Assembly (NCBI GenBank): GCA_949825045.1 | Contig: OX463829.1 | Location: 5,828,001 to 5,892,000, forward strand | Length of the DNA stretch: 64,000 nt | Origin: Argyresthia goedartella | Lineage: Eukaryota > Arthropoda > Insecta > Lepidoptera > Argyresthiidae | Reading direction: 5' to 3' | In this document: one piece after another, positions 32,500 to 47,400 of the stretch | Layout: the number at the start of each line of letters is the position of its first letter | Numbering within the stretch: the first letter of the stretch is position 1 | Made by a program: the position numbers and the translations under genes | Notes under the pieces: generated by a model | Told to the model about the DNA's origin: nothing | The model's input: the letters and a program-made list of their open reading frames with translations, nothing else | Databases searched by the model: none

Positions 32500-35400
32500 C
32501 TGAAAAGAGAGAAAAAAGTATATTAATTTATTATATTTTTAATAATATTAGCGAAATCTGAATAACTATTGCAACGATAGCTTAATATCGCCTACTACGA
32601 TGTTATACAGCAGATATCTTATATTTTAAGAAGAATGACAACTTTGACTTAAGATATATGTAACAAAACATTTAAAATTTAACATAAGTAGATACACTAA
32701 CTAAAAAACATATTCAGTAAATTAATAACAAACTTAAGCGACACATTTTTCATTGGACACTTCTACTGACTATGTCGATATACCTAGTCGATTTACATAG
32801 CAATATAATCAAAGCCTACCAAAAGTTAGAGTGCATTTCAGATCACTTTTCCTTTCACCGTTAAGTTGGTAGCAATATATTGTGAAAATGAGGCTAGGTT
32901 GCACAAGAGTTCTCGTTATTCAAGTACCTATAATGGATCCATTCTTAGAAGAAGCATTTAATATCAACAGTAGGGACAGTGCTATTCCCCCTTCCTTTTC
33001 TAAGCGAAACAAGGAGACGCATAGCATAGTAGGGACAGCCTACTGTTGACAGATGTCAAATGCGACTTCTAAGAATTGCTCCACTTTAGTCACTTTACTT
33101 CGATAAATCTGGCAACTACATACCCGCTATCTTATTTTTGACAGTGCGTAATTTTAATGAGTCTGGCAACTGGGTATTTCTTTTCCTCATTTTCTAACAT
33201 TGATGCACTACAGCCAGCTTAACGGCGAAGGGATGAGATACCTGAAATATACTTTACATCTTTGAACACACTACATATACAACTACTTCATATCTCACGG
33301 CTAGGTCAATAATCTACTCATCATATTATTATGCTATCTGCGGCTACATTATAAATCTACTTATCATATGGTTCCACCAATCACAACACAGAATGTTCTA
33401 AATCTTATAAACAACACGACAGACTACGAGTATCACTTATTTATTTTTTAAGAAACATTTAACAGAATCACATTAGATTAACACAAAGAGTCAAATACTA
33501 CTAAACAAAATCACGCTTTGATCGACCAGACCGCGGAAATAGCTACGAAAAGTGGAATAGTGATGCAACTTTACTCGACAGTATGATGTAAAATACTGAG
33601 AGTCCTATAACCCTGATGAGGGGTGTCAGGACGAGATGATGATGCAAAATCATCAAGGTAATCAAGTATAAGAAATACAAAATCAACAATATAATAAAAA
33701 CATTTACTTGAATGGTAATATTTCGGGCACCAAAACCTCCCGTTCTCTTAAAAATAAAAATAAAATAACTGTAAAATTCGTAGTCTCGAACGCATGACGC
33801 CAATATTTCACGTTTTTTTGTGATCGGGGTCTTATGTCAACAGTTATCATAGACTAAACTAAACGAGGAAGATCTGACCCTCCGCTTCTTACCTACTCAA
33901 TTGACGCCATTATACAGTTACAGAACCACTTACAGAACTTAGAGCTTACTATGGCAAGAGTATATTCAATATGTCAACCCGAATATTTAACAAGCTTCCG
34001 CAAAATGTTAGAGAAACCGAGCATTTACATGCCTTTAAGAATAAATTAAAAACTCTGCTCGTTAATGCAACTTTTTATTCAGTCAACGAATACTTAATTA
34101 ATAAATAATACTTTATTGATCATTTAATTATATTATGGACTGACATTACAATCATTTATTAACCTACATTTGACTTGTAATTAATTTGTGTACTAAAATG
34201 TAATTTGCATACCTATGGTTATATCATGTGAAAATAACATTAGATATTTAAGACACTAAGACTAAGACATTAATACTATTTTTGGAGCTTTTTTGTAATT
34301 ATGCTGGTGCTCGCGACCTCGTCTGCTTATGAGTTATTAAGTACCTACAAGGACTGGATAGAAAAGACAACCAATTCGATGGAAAGAGAGGAGTACGACA
34401 AGGTGATCCAATTCTCCAAATCTCTTCACTGCTCTACTGGAATATATATGTGTCCATATAGACTCACTGCTCAATTGTTAATGTGAATTAAAAGCTATAG
34501 AAGGCTCCATTAGTTCAGCTTGCTATGCCCTTAGACGTTTACGCGGTGAACTTACAAAAGATCAGTAGAAAACTGTATACTACGCACTTATGAAAACGAA
34601 ACTTAGGAACAGCATTAAATAGTGGGGGAACAGCTACCAATATAACGTAAAAACAGCTTTCACAATTCAGAAAAGGGCAAATAGGACTATTGACCTGGTA
34701 CTATTACCAGCACCACATTGGGAATACTGTAAGCCTCACTTTGCAGAAGCCTTTAGATATTCGTTATACTATACGACTCGAAAAAAGTCATTACAATAAA
34801 GAAACGGAAGCTGTACGGAAAATACGTCTTATTAGCACAAGAAGAAAAGACCTCGAACAGAAATTATGTCCCCGCCCCAACATTGTGCAGCATGGTGCCC
34901 GCTATCAGGCTATCTTTAATAGGCTACCAATAGAAAGTTGAGGACTACATTCATCTGAGACATAATTAATCACTGACAAGCCTTACATCCAAAAAAATCG
35001 ATCGTCGTATTAGAAAAGTATGGAGCAGATACTGGTCATTAAAATATATATTATTTAAGTAAAAATTACCAATAAGACCCAAAAGGAAAGCGATACACGA
35101 TAATACTTTGCTTTACGGTTACCAAACTTGGTCTCTAACCCTTGATATAATACGGAAGATACAAGTCTTTCAGAGGGCAACAGAGTGAATGGAATTCAAG
35201 ATGAGAGATAGAAAAAGGAACCAAGAAATAAGACAGCAGACGAAAGTCAAAGATGCCCCGAAGCTCATGTGCCACCTTAAGTGGAGGTGGGCTGGACATA
35301 CAGCAAGGATTACAGACGCGAGATGGAGCAAGAGAATCCAGTGGTACCCAAGGGAAGCGACCAGACCACAGGGACGTCCACGACGTCGCTGGCCGGATGT

Positions 35401-38400
35401 CATCGTGGACATTGCGGGGGTTACGTGGAGCAGACTGGTCAAGATCAGAGACTCGTGGATGCAGTTGGAGGAGGCCTTAAACCCGTAATTAGGTACCTCA
35501 TACCAGGGCTGATTCATGAAAGACCCATTTTTTATATAATTAATATCATATTTTATATATTAGGTATTTAGAGGTACTAAGTGAAATTCACTCATTAACA
35601 ATGTAATTAATACTATTAAGTGAAATTATTAAGTGAAATTAATAGTATTAAGTGAAATTCACTCATTAACAATGTAATTAATACGTTAAGTCATCGCATT
35701 TTTTTTATGAGCATAGAGGCTTTTTATCTTTATCTTTATCAACCACTTACAGAACTTAGAGCTTTTTTTGTAACGATGATGACGTCATTTGAGTCAGGTT
35801 AGGCGGGAAGCGCATGCAGGACTAGATTAATCATGTCGGGGGTCGTAGATATTGCACCCTCTTACACTTTTCTTACTTCCTGGAATAGGTATTTTTCGGC
35901 ACGCTAACTAGCTGGTGCTCGGAACCTCGTCTGCTTATTAAGTGCCTACAAGGACTTACGAATTATCATTCACCAAGGGCAAAAGGTACCCTGTATGTTG
36001 ATCTAGATTACTATGGTTGATACATTTCATTTAATGTCTATCTACCTATTGGATAATCTGGTACTGAGCGTAATATCTTGACACTTACTCTAATGGTACA
36101 TGTACTACTGCCACTCGCTTTGGTATCTTTTGAAGGTCTTCATCTTTTTTCGTCGCTTCTTCTATCAATTGGTTTATCGTCTTCGGAAGTCTGATGGCAT
36201 GATACAGAACTCATTTGTTTAACTTTCTACAGATTTATCGACTACTGCCACCATTAAGCAGTAAGCTCTCTTGACATATGTCAAAAAAGTTGAACATGAC
36301 AAAAATATGACAGTTGTCAAAATTATATGCTTGTCTTAAATATGAAAGCTGTCAAAATGCGACAGCAGTCGAAATATTTTTTTAAATATAATTTAAGTAC
36401 TGATACTGAATCATAACCTTGGTAAGATGGTTCCGCGTTCATATGTTATCCATGTTTTTTCTCCGATTTCAGCACTTTAACAAAGAATAAGATAGTTAAG
36501 TATTATTTAATAGCACAACTATAATAATATTACTGGAATTCTTCTGGACATTAACGACTATTAATTGAATTACTGCCGTTTAAATTAAACGAAAAATAAA
36601 TAAAGAAAAAATGATAACCATTCCTCTTCATCATCTTGGTTCATGTCCCAATGCCCATCCATGTACTCACTGTACTTGCTGTGCCGACTGAGGCTAAACA
36701 ATAAAACCATACATTAGCCTGTTTTATGGGAGAATTTAAGGGGAGTGTTAAACATTATTCCGTATTACTACAAAAAATATCAAACGTAGTTTAACCTCCT
36801 AACAAACGTCAAATCCTACACAAATTTGTCTTTAAACTAGTGTTGAACGGGAGTTTATGTTTTTGTGGTAAGACCCATTAATTTTATGAGGTCAGGAGAG
36901 CAACAGAAAGGTGTAGGTCAAGTTTCATGGGGTTAACGGGGACAACGTTCTGAATGACTGTCATCTCATCACTCTTAATAACATTTGATCAGAGCTATCC
37001 ATAATTGTTCAGGTTTTGATAATCAACTCGCTCTGATTAAATCAACTTCGATGCCTTCTGTAGGTATCCCAAGTATAATAAATATTATAGTATCTGTGAT
37101 TAAAATGAATAAGAAACCTGGATTTCATCTGACGTTGACTGCCGCGCCCTGCTCTGCCTCTGGGGTAAACAGAGAGAACGTTAGGAACCTATCACCTCTT
37201 TCTATAAAAAAAAACAAGTCCTGTTCGACGGACTGACTGATTAACGCAGGGGTCAAACGGCAAAAGCTGCTATTTGGGGCTTCCTTTTATCTAATTATAT
37301 ACCAGATAAGGTAACTACGTAAATTTCTACTGATGTTTTTGACGCTCAGACCCGTCAAATTCACTCGAAAGAGAATAATAAAAGCGAGCTACGAGGATAA
37401 CAATATTATTAACGTCTCACTGAATAGGTGAAATTAAAGTACGGCTTAAGGCTTAAATATCTTTAGCTTGAATACTCACGAATACAGATATCGAGAGATA
37501 GGCCCTTGGCGCTAAGCTTGTATCGGAACCAGTGTCGCCGAAAATTAAGAACACGCACACATATACACCACTCATACATCAATCCTTCCGCTTTTATTGG
37601 TCAGTGCAATGTCATGCACCTATCGTTCGAACAAACCCGCAGGTACACTAGCTAGCCAAGCTAGTATTGGGACATTGCAAGGATAGCGTGTTTCATCAAT
37701 CGATTATAATTTATAGAAAGTGGTATCTATGCCAGGATAAATAAAATAATACATTGTTTGTTAACATGAAATTTTAATTTTACAAGAAATACCACTTACT
37801 ATGTTCACAGGCTGTAACACATACGGGGTGCCAAGCCGAAAAGGGTTGTTTGGTACATAATTTTGGACAACTTTTTCTATGAATCTGATTTGATCAGAGC
37901 AACGTTATTTTTTACTTCCCCATACAAATCAGCTGACCGCTCGGCCCAAAATGTACTGCAAAGTGAAAAATAACGTTGCTCTGATCAAATCGTTTTAATA
38001 GAGAAGGATGTTCAGATTGATGTCCTTTCGACATATATACCTTTTCTGTATAATCCTGTCCAGTACAATACTACCTATTGACCAGAAAAATGTAAATATT
38101 TATTAAGAACTTGGCGTTTTCACAATTTAGGTGTAGCATTTTTTGCTAAGTAATGCAGTCTTATATTAGTATATCTTTCTATTAGAGCTTTGATTAGTAA
38201 TATTAGATGATTAACCAATGGGTTTTGTTCGAGTTGGTAAAAATCTATTTCTTTCTATCGATTCAAAAACATAATTCTCACTATCACTATCCCCATCACT
38301 ATACCTCCGTACCTCGATGCATATTTACTTTCGTATTAAGATAAGTGTGAAATATTCATTGCGTGTTACAAAACATGCAATGGATAATAAACCTAGCGAG

Positions 38401-41400
38401 AACAACATGACATTGTCACTTTAATGATCAACTCGTGACGAATTTTTCGTGAATGATTTATTTCCGTAATAATGTTTATTTCTTGTGTTTTAAGAATACA
38501 TAATAGTTGGAATGAGACTTACAAGTGATATGTTACTCCGCGGTTCTTGGAGTTCACACTCCCGCTTCTATTTTTGCACGTAAGTATTGCACAGGTCGGC
38601 ATTTTCGAAAAAACAGAGGAAATTAATTCGTCACTGCGGTCGCCCGGCGACTGCTGAGAATTTTTAATTACTAGACAATCGGGGCTAGATTTGTTCGCAC
38701 GTGCGACGCCCCTCAACCTATTTCTCGATATCTGTGCTCACGATACACGATTTGCCTAGTGTGAGGACCGAAAGTAATACCAAGTGTAAATTCCGCTAAA
38801 ATAGCCAAAATTATGGTATATTATTTAAGAAAGAACATACTTATTTGTAATGTTAAACTGTATCTACATACTATAACTGTGTGCTATTTTTTAATAAATA
38901 ATTTTCATTTTTTTCATTTTCAATTCCAGGCCTAACTAATTAGCAGAAAAATGTGGAGTAAACATTCAGTCAGACGTTAATAATATTGTTATCCTCGTAG
39001 CTCGCTTTTATTGTTCTCTTTCGAGTGATTTTTACGGTCTGGAGCGTCAAAAACATCAGTAGAATTTTACACAGTTACCGACTGATCTTATCTGGTATAC
39101 AACTGGTGTTAGGACTTAATACAAAAAATAATTTCGGAAAGAATTATTACGATCATTACCCGCAAGTCCCATCGCTGCCGTAGCCACCACTTATTTTACC
39201 AGGACCGTCATATTGGTAACTTTTGTCACATACCCTCCGACTTCCGTAACTATAATTGAGTAAACATAAGAAAGAAATTACATAATGGATATTTTAGAAT
39301 TACATATTACAATCACTGACGTGGAGCCATTCTTAGAAGTTGCATTTGACTTCTGTCATCAGTAGGGATAAAGCTATGCGTCATTCTTCTTCTCCTTGTA
39401 TTGCTTAGAAAAGGAACGGAGACCGACGCTAGAGCTAGACAGACAAACAGCTATCTCTGTCCCTCTGTTGCCAGATGCCAAACGCTACTTCTAAGTGTAG
39501 CCATTACACTATAGCTACTATGGCCGCAAAGCATTGCACATTTTGTTGGTGTTGCTAGAGATGGGTCACGGCTAAAAAATAAATAGCATCACGACCTTCC
39601 CGAATTAGCAAAGTTACTATAACAGGCGAATGCTCGCGGTGACGGAATTCCTAATGGTAAATATTAACCTTCACATCAATAATACTGATTTTCACAGCAA
39701 ATATACTGATTTTCACGGCCAATATCAGGGCAAAATACTGGGGTAGCTTAGGTGATGGGTAAAGGGGGCGATCGAAGCGAAGCCCCCTTTATCCTTCGTA
39801 TTAGGTTGAACGTGTAAGAACAACAAAAATACTTAACACATAAAAAGTGTTTTTGCTGATCCTTTTTTGCTTTGAAAATCAGTATTTTTAATGTGCGATT
39901 ATACACTAGCCATTCCTAATTCATTGTTAATGACTTGAATAGAACATATTTACATACATACAAACACAGTTTATCGTAATAGGTACTGTTCCGTTGGCTC
40001 TGAGCGAGCGTCACCCCTCTCTTCTCACCTCATCATATCCTATTACATTAAATGGTCTTAGAAATACAAATTTATCTTAGATCCAATCATAGTTTTGTTT
40101 CACTCTCGCCTTTATGAGTTATCTGTGAAAGATAACTACATTGGATCAAGACAAATGATCATTAAAATTAATTTTATGATAACATAAGCCCCGGAACCTA
40201 TGCGGGAAAGAGAGGTCGTAGCTCGCTAAGAGCCAAAGAGACTTGACCCTGCCTGTATTGAAAAAAACTAAAATATTGTAGAAACCTGCATTTTTCTGCT
40301 CCGGGGCAAGTACTGCTGCACAAATGCAATCTGTGAGAAAGAAAATTATACAGGTACCCATTTTAAGTGTTGGCCCACTGCTGCTATCATAAATGGTCTT
40401 TTTAACAACATTTTTAATTAGCACTAACATTTTCAGTGTGACTTACTGTAAGCCTGTGTGCTGTTCCTGTGAAATCAAATGGGATACCGCACTGCGCAAC
40501 TGGTTGATAAATCGACTGTGATTCAGTCAGTTTGTGCATCGTATCAATAACCTTAATTACCAATTGGTTTGGTACCTTTCCAGTAGCAACGGGTGCATAT
40601 TGCTTGAGTTTCATGTCGACTCATCTATATTGTACGTACAGGTAAAATCATACTTTTATATATTACCACAATCTTAGCTATCTTTACACAACAATCAACT
40701 TTGACACCATTATATTACACACTAATTACACGGAAAACTTAATGATTTCATAACTTTAAAAGTAAACAATGCTATACAACTCTAGGTTCAGCAACAACCA
40801 TACATTTTAAAATGAAATAAGGAATAATATAATATTTCTGCCATCACTGACAGGGCCGGCCCTACTCTTCATTGATTGGTAAATAGAGCGAGTCTTATTT
40901 TCGGTATACTGGTTTTTTGTTATTTGATAGAGGAAAGGAAGCATATTTGGAATACTGTTGGCAATGCGGAACAGCAAGGTATTATAGAAACTAGCAGCGC
41001 CATCTTCATTGTTTGGACATTAACTATTAGCAGTCATTGGCAGTTACCAATTATGTTTCTAATATGGCTAAAGTGAAAGCCGCAATTTTAAGAAAAATAA
41101 GGTATGATGTTGAATGTTGTCGCTGTAATCTTGTGTTTTGTTTTTAACTGATTCAATTGTTATCTGATTACACTGTTACATAACAGCGTACATACGCGTT
41201 TATTCACTCACAAATTAAGGTTACTCGGTAATACTCGGAATTCGGTGTGCCAAAAATGTTCACCATTGCTATTCCAAAATAATATTTTTTTACAAATCAT
41301 AATGTCACAATAAATGACGATTTATGTTTATATTCCCCTAATGTTTATATTGCTGTTGCTTCAAAATATGTCGCACAAACAATGAAACTTGTATAGAACG

Positions 41401-44400
41401 GAAGACATGATGGCTGCAAAATGTGCTGGCTACGACGCCGATCATAAGTTTGTGATTTTGAAATATTGGTTCACTTCCCAAGTGAACTAATTGAACTGTA
41501 TTTAGAATAAGTGTTTTGTTTTTAACTGTTTATAGAATAATCTTTTTGATCTTATCTGTTTTTAAAATCATCTTTTTGATATTTTTATCTGTTTTTAGAA
41601 AATCAGAACTGTATATATTCATACACAGTTCTATTTAACGGGTATTTACCCGTTTCGGTACTGGCTATGAAGATGGCCCATACTAAAGTGATTTTTACAA
41701 AGAATTGAAGTAATTGAACTGTTTATAGAATAATATTTTTGTTATAATATCAGAACTGTTTTAGATAATCATCATACGGGAAATGTTGATAATTTAAAAA
41801 TAAAAGATTTGTTGACTATTTCGCACTACTCATCTCGTAAAGGTAAAATATAATTTCGTATTAGTGAAGAAAAAATGGAATATTTCATATTTGGTATTGG
41901 TAAAGATAAATTGGAATAACCAATTCGCTTAATGCAGGTAAATTGTAATACATTGAGCAGACCCTGATTTTAGTTAGTTTGTTTACATGATAAGATTTAT
42001 TTTTCAATAACTTATATATTTTTTATAAGTTTGTTTAGTTTCATACCTCACACTTTTTAACTAAGCATGGTGAAAACCATTGTGTTGCTTGAAATTTTAC
42101 CCCTATTTTTAGGTCGGATAAAACGCTAGTTTTGCTACCATTTAAATTTTTATTACGATTCTAGCCGTCACACAAAAGTTAGTATAACCCGAAAACAAAG
42201 TGGTATTCCAAATATGCTTCCTTTCCTCTACATATACTGTGAGGAGTTAAAATAGAGCCCATTTCCAGCAAATTTAACTTTTTTTTTTTTTACTTTATTA
42301 GTATAAAGTAGGGTATTCCCTATACTAAATGGTTTCAAGTAATTTCAATTAAACTTTTATTTTATTTTTCCAAAACATGCCACGAAGTTATTAATTACGA
42401 AAAAACTTTGGGTAACTTTTTGGCTGTATGTTGTTAGCTGATTCGTCAATGATTCTGTGGAAAATCACAAAGTAAAAAAACGCTCTTAATTTTGACGCAG
42501 AAAGCCTATCAATCCTCGTCATGAGAAACCTTATTTTAAATTTTACAACAGCGTTTTTCTCAAAAATAATATAAAATCTAAATTGAAAAAACATGGATTT
42601 TTTAACAAAGTCAGCTCATATCAATACTATTTTTAGACAATGACACTGCTATGAAATTGATAGTCAGTTTTAATTTTCTCATCACGTAAGTTGACGGGCT
42701 AACTGCATCAAAATTAAGAGCGTTTTTTATGAAATTCCACAGAATCATTGATGTACTAGCTAACATAAGACGGTCAAAAATTTACAAAGAGTAATTTAGT
42801 TTTTTAATAAATTAATATCTCGCAATTTTCATAATTAATAGGTCGCGATTTAGAACCTTACGCCATGGTAATAAAATTTAAAACCTATAACGGAAAAAAA
42901 CCTTTAAAACCTATGGCGTTATCTAACGCCGGTGGCATTCAAGAGGTTAAGCCAAAATTGAATAATTTTCGCATGGGGTATGTGGTTTAATTTACTGGCA
43001 GTGGGCTCTACGTTAACATATGTATCTAATAATATATGCGGTACACAGATACGGCTGGCAGAGGCACAATATGCATGCAAGTTTTTTGCCATTTCCGATA
43101 AATTAAATCCAATTTTAATGTGAAACTGAATCAAAGGAAACTTTATCACATACAATAGCACGAAATACAATCATAATATTTTCGCTTGAATTTTTTTGAC
43201 AACCCTGCCACACCTTCCTAGCTAGAGCTTTTGCTCCTCTTGCCCTGCCGAAGGGCCGGCACTGTCAATAGGGATGATGAGTCGTTAGTCAAATTAGTTT
43301 TAAAACTAAATATACTAAAGGTGCGCTTACACGGGCAACTAGAATTGCCCATGTTTGACGGCATCTCTTAGCTATCATAGAAAACCATTTATTGTAGTTT
43401 TTGTTTAAGTTAAGTATAATATTGTAACAATAATAACTATTTTGTAAACAGGTGTAAATTTAGATGTAATTTGCGAAAACTTTTAAAAGGTGTGCACCGT
43501 AATAGTAAGTTAGTTTATTGTGTGAAAATCTGGACAATAAATTATCCAAAATGTCCCGGAGTGATTTTTAATTACTTTTATCTACACACGTATCATAAAC
43601 CCTCTTTACTGCGTACAAAAACCGCACGTTACGATCAGCATAATGTTAAACTACTTGGTAAAAACACATTTCTTATCTGAAAAATTACACATTATGACCA
43701 AAATGTGAAATTTTTCTAAATATTATGACATTCAAATTTCGAACGCCGACGCCCGCCTGCGTGCCGTCCCTCGTATGTCTGTGAAGTTGGTACTGACATT
43801 CAAATTTCGAACGCCGAAGCCCGCCTGCGTTCCGATCAAGCTAAACAACTGCAGAGCCACAATGCCGGTCAAACATGCGGTTCCTGAACACATTAAAGAG
43901 AGCTTATGATATGTGTGTAGATAAACTAGTGTATGTAACTGTACATAATTAGGCATTAAAACTCTCGAGTGATATTATTATGTAACTCGCCTTCGGCTCG
44001 TTTCATAAACCCACTCTCGAGTATTAATGCCCTCCATTATGTAACAGTCACATAAACTACTATTAAATAAAGTTAGTCCTTTAATTATAAGTACATTATA
44101 AGGACGTTGTCACGGTGACGGAAAACATCGTGAGGAAACCTTCATTACTCCATAGCTGCGGCGATGGGCTAGCCCCCTGTCATGCAAAATAGAGTAATGA
44201 ATAACTGGCTCAAAGTGGGCACAATTGTGCCTATGTCACCCCGTATGGGAAAAGGCGTGACGCTATGTTATGTGATGTAAAATCCTAAAACTGTATAAAA
44301 CATAAATATGTACAAAACAACCGATATGAGGTATTCAATTTCTGCGCTCGCCTAAAATGGACTAAAATTTAACATACCCACTGGATATTCATTCATTCAT

Positions 44401-47400
44401 ATCGGCCATTCTTATCGGCGACATTGAGCAGTAAGTATTATATGGAGCAAATGGAAGAAATATCACTTCACTTCAGTCGCCGGGTAATTATTGCTCAAAA
44501 ATTTCCCGTGAAAGCGTACCTTAATATTGTCAAAAGTTTACAAGTTGGATGAAACATTCTAAAATGTCTAATGTAGATCTCATGTAATACTCCACCAAGC
44601 AACCTAGAAGCCTGTCAGACATCTTCCGTCTCATGTCACAAACACAGCTGTGAAACAATTCCTATAAAGACTCTTCAAAGGCTTGTGTGTCTAGTTGGCT
44701 TGGTGGAGTGGAGGAGTATACAGAGTGGGCCATTTGAAAGGGTCAGTAGGGAGAAATCAAAAACTATAAGAGATTAATAAATTTACTCAATGTCCAATGA
44801 TGCACAATTTCATCAATTTTTTTCGTCTTCGTGCTCACTCATCGCCAGTTCACATTCAGTCGGTTTTTATTTGCCTATCAGTTGCAAGGGTACAATATTT
44901 AGTCGGAAAAGTGCTATGATGCAGAGAAATAATAATAAGTCATGATATTAAATATTTTAATACACATTTTTCAACTAAATGACCTACCCTTGATTCCGTG
45001 CAAATAATTATTTATCAAAAAAGGACATAGTCATACTTGTAAAATGTACTAAGATCTTTAAATAAATATTAAAAAAAAATAAAAAAATGCTTTCACAAAG
45101 CGGGTTATGGCATTATATGCAAAGAGCTATGCTCTATCTATCTCTGTCATTAATTTATTATGAAGAAACCTGGTTTCTCCAAGATAAGAAGCATCCATTT
45201 TGTTTTCACTTTACAATGTTACCCAGGTCCAACTGATAACAATTCATTTTATCATGTATTACTTTGAATCGGTAACATGACCTGAGAAGGATCTTTTCGG
45301 GGAATTCGGGAAATTTTTAAATTTTAAAAAACCATCGTGGATAACTCTTTTGCACGCCGGACATACATATTATAAACGCCGGAAACGAATTTATCTTCTC
45401 TTTGGGTGAGTGTTAATGAGCAAAAAAAATAATTAAGTGCAGCAGATCAGTGACTTTACACAATGAGAACAACGCGTTATAAAACGAAATTAAACGTGTC
45501 CAAAGTGTGTGCCAAATTAATAAAATAATATACCATGTTTGTAAAAATTACATACCAGTGCAAAACTTATACAAAAAATATTGGTATATTCTAAAATTCA
45601 AGTTCATTTATTCAACTATATAAAACATTCACTCATCTAATAATCGATCATTCGATCAATCATTCAAAATGTCAACCATTACTAGCAAGACAAGCTTTGA
45701 AATTTGATTCATTCAATATAAGATCTTTCCACTATGCACACGTTTTTCTGTGCATGTCCTATAAAAAATAATGTTGATTAAATTCATTTCCATGTGTTTA
45801 GTGTAAAAGTGAGAAAGCATGATTTCTGTTGCTTTCATTTGACTCGTTACTTTAATGGCACACGTTGCACCTACCTCACTGTTATTTTTTTCCGTATAAT
45901 GACTGAATAACAATAAGTAACAAATCATACTACTCACTTTAATTACCATCAGTACTTTTGCGCATTCTAGCTATACAATACTGAACTGAGGATGAGTATG
46001 CACGAAGCCAATTTGACTTCGGATTGTATCCAGTTTCGAATGAAGTTTTTTTAAGGTAATATGTACGTACAAGCGGGAATACGAATCTTAATTAATTACT
46101 ACCACATAGAAAAAAGAGACCGCAAACAAACCACATATAAATTGTTTAAAAATAAACTACGCTATTTTGTCAAAAATAGTTTCAAGGAGATTTTACGAAT
46201 ACATATCATCCACATTTTGAATGCAATTCCGCAATTAAATTAGTTAGAATTTCAGAATTACAGGACAAAAAAATAAGCATTTTAGAGATATGTTCGTAAT
46301 TAAATTCTATTGAGAAAATTTCATCCATTCGCGTTTTCCTTGAGTGAGAATCTGAATAAAATACTCGATAAACATAATACTCAAAAAATTTAATCCTTAC
46401 ATGTCTTTATAGTGGAGTAAAGAATTCGAAAAAAAAAACATATTTTATACTTCCCACCCTTTTGCCCTATGACATTACTTCCCAGTCATCCATACTTATT
46501 TGATCCTTAGTAACAACTCTGGTGGTGCAATAATACAGGTGAACTTTTTAGGGTTCCGTACCCGAAGGGTTCCAAACGGGACCCTATTACTAAGACTCCG
46601 CTGTCCGTCCGTCCGTCTGTCACCAGGCTGTATCTCAAGAACCTAGCTAGCTAGAGAGTTGAAATTTTCACAGATTATGTATTTCTGTTGCCGCTATAAC
46701 AACAAATACTAAAAAACAGGATAAAATAAATATTTAAGGGGGCTCCCATACAACAATTCTTTCAATACCACATACAAACTTATGGATGCACCTGGTTACG
46801 TACATGGAGTGTGAAAGTAACCGCACCAATAACTTTGTAAACAATATTTTGCTGTGTAAAATCCAAACTATTCACTCCACACCATCGCTTCCATAGAACA
46901 GTGGTACGGAACCCTTCGTGTGCGAGTCCGACTCGCACTTGGCCGGTTTTTTTAATTCTCAAAATCGTTTGTTTCCGGCTAAGGAAATGGTTTTAAAAAA
47001 TCTAATGCACTTTTATTTTTCATCAACATCGATGTCATAGTTCTTCACAGCAAAAACTTCTATCTCTTATCTTTCTGATGATTGCCCTACTGACCCTTCC
47101 AAAAGGGCCAAACTGTATAGTTGATACTTGCACTCTACAATAGCAGCTATTTGTCACAAGTCTTAAGAAAATACTGTTACTTTTGACAAATATTATATTA
47201 ATTTGACTACTGAGTCAACATCCTATTGATGCAATAATTTTATCAACTTTGAATATATCAGGATTCTACACAAATCTCAAGGATAAAGGGCCCTTTTAGT
47301 GTCGAGCGGATTTCATCAACATTAACATTTTGGTGCATTTTCATACAGGCACATACATTGCTTCTGGCCCCACACTAGCCAGACTAACCAGAAACAGACA

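Larger units (their letters stand above)
37297..39100. mobile_element. 1.8-kb element with ~130-bp terminal inverted repeats
   Basis: The arms 37297-37425 and 38964-39100 are inverted copies with about 90% identity by eye. Both read inwards ATACCAGATAAG, TTCTACTGATGTTTTTGACG, AAAGCGAGCTACGAGGATAA and ACAATATTATTAACGTCT. The interior holds a THAP-domain exon and a MITE. No transposase catalytic domain was found. Target-site duplications are unclear. Confidence 0.7.
44717..47119. mobile_element. 2.4-kb element with ~60-bp imperfect inverted repeats
   Basis: The left arm TATACAGAGTGGGCC with GAAAGGGTCAGTAGGG pairs with the inverse of the right arm (CCCTACTGACCCTTCC and GGCCAAACTGTATA) at about 80% identity. 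The interior contains the family E copy and the repeat at 46110-46235. No transposase is seen. The pairing may be a decayed transposon or two solo copies in opposite orientation. Confidence 0.45.

Noticed and set aside
39150..39235. Minus-strand peptide ending [10 protein letters not shown] after a possible TTATAG acceptor
   Set aside because: The phase does not agree with the unknown exon at 40447 and the frame is too short to support alone.
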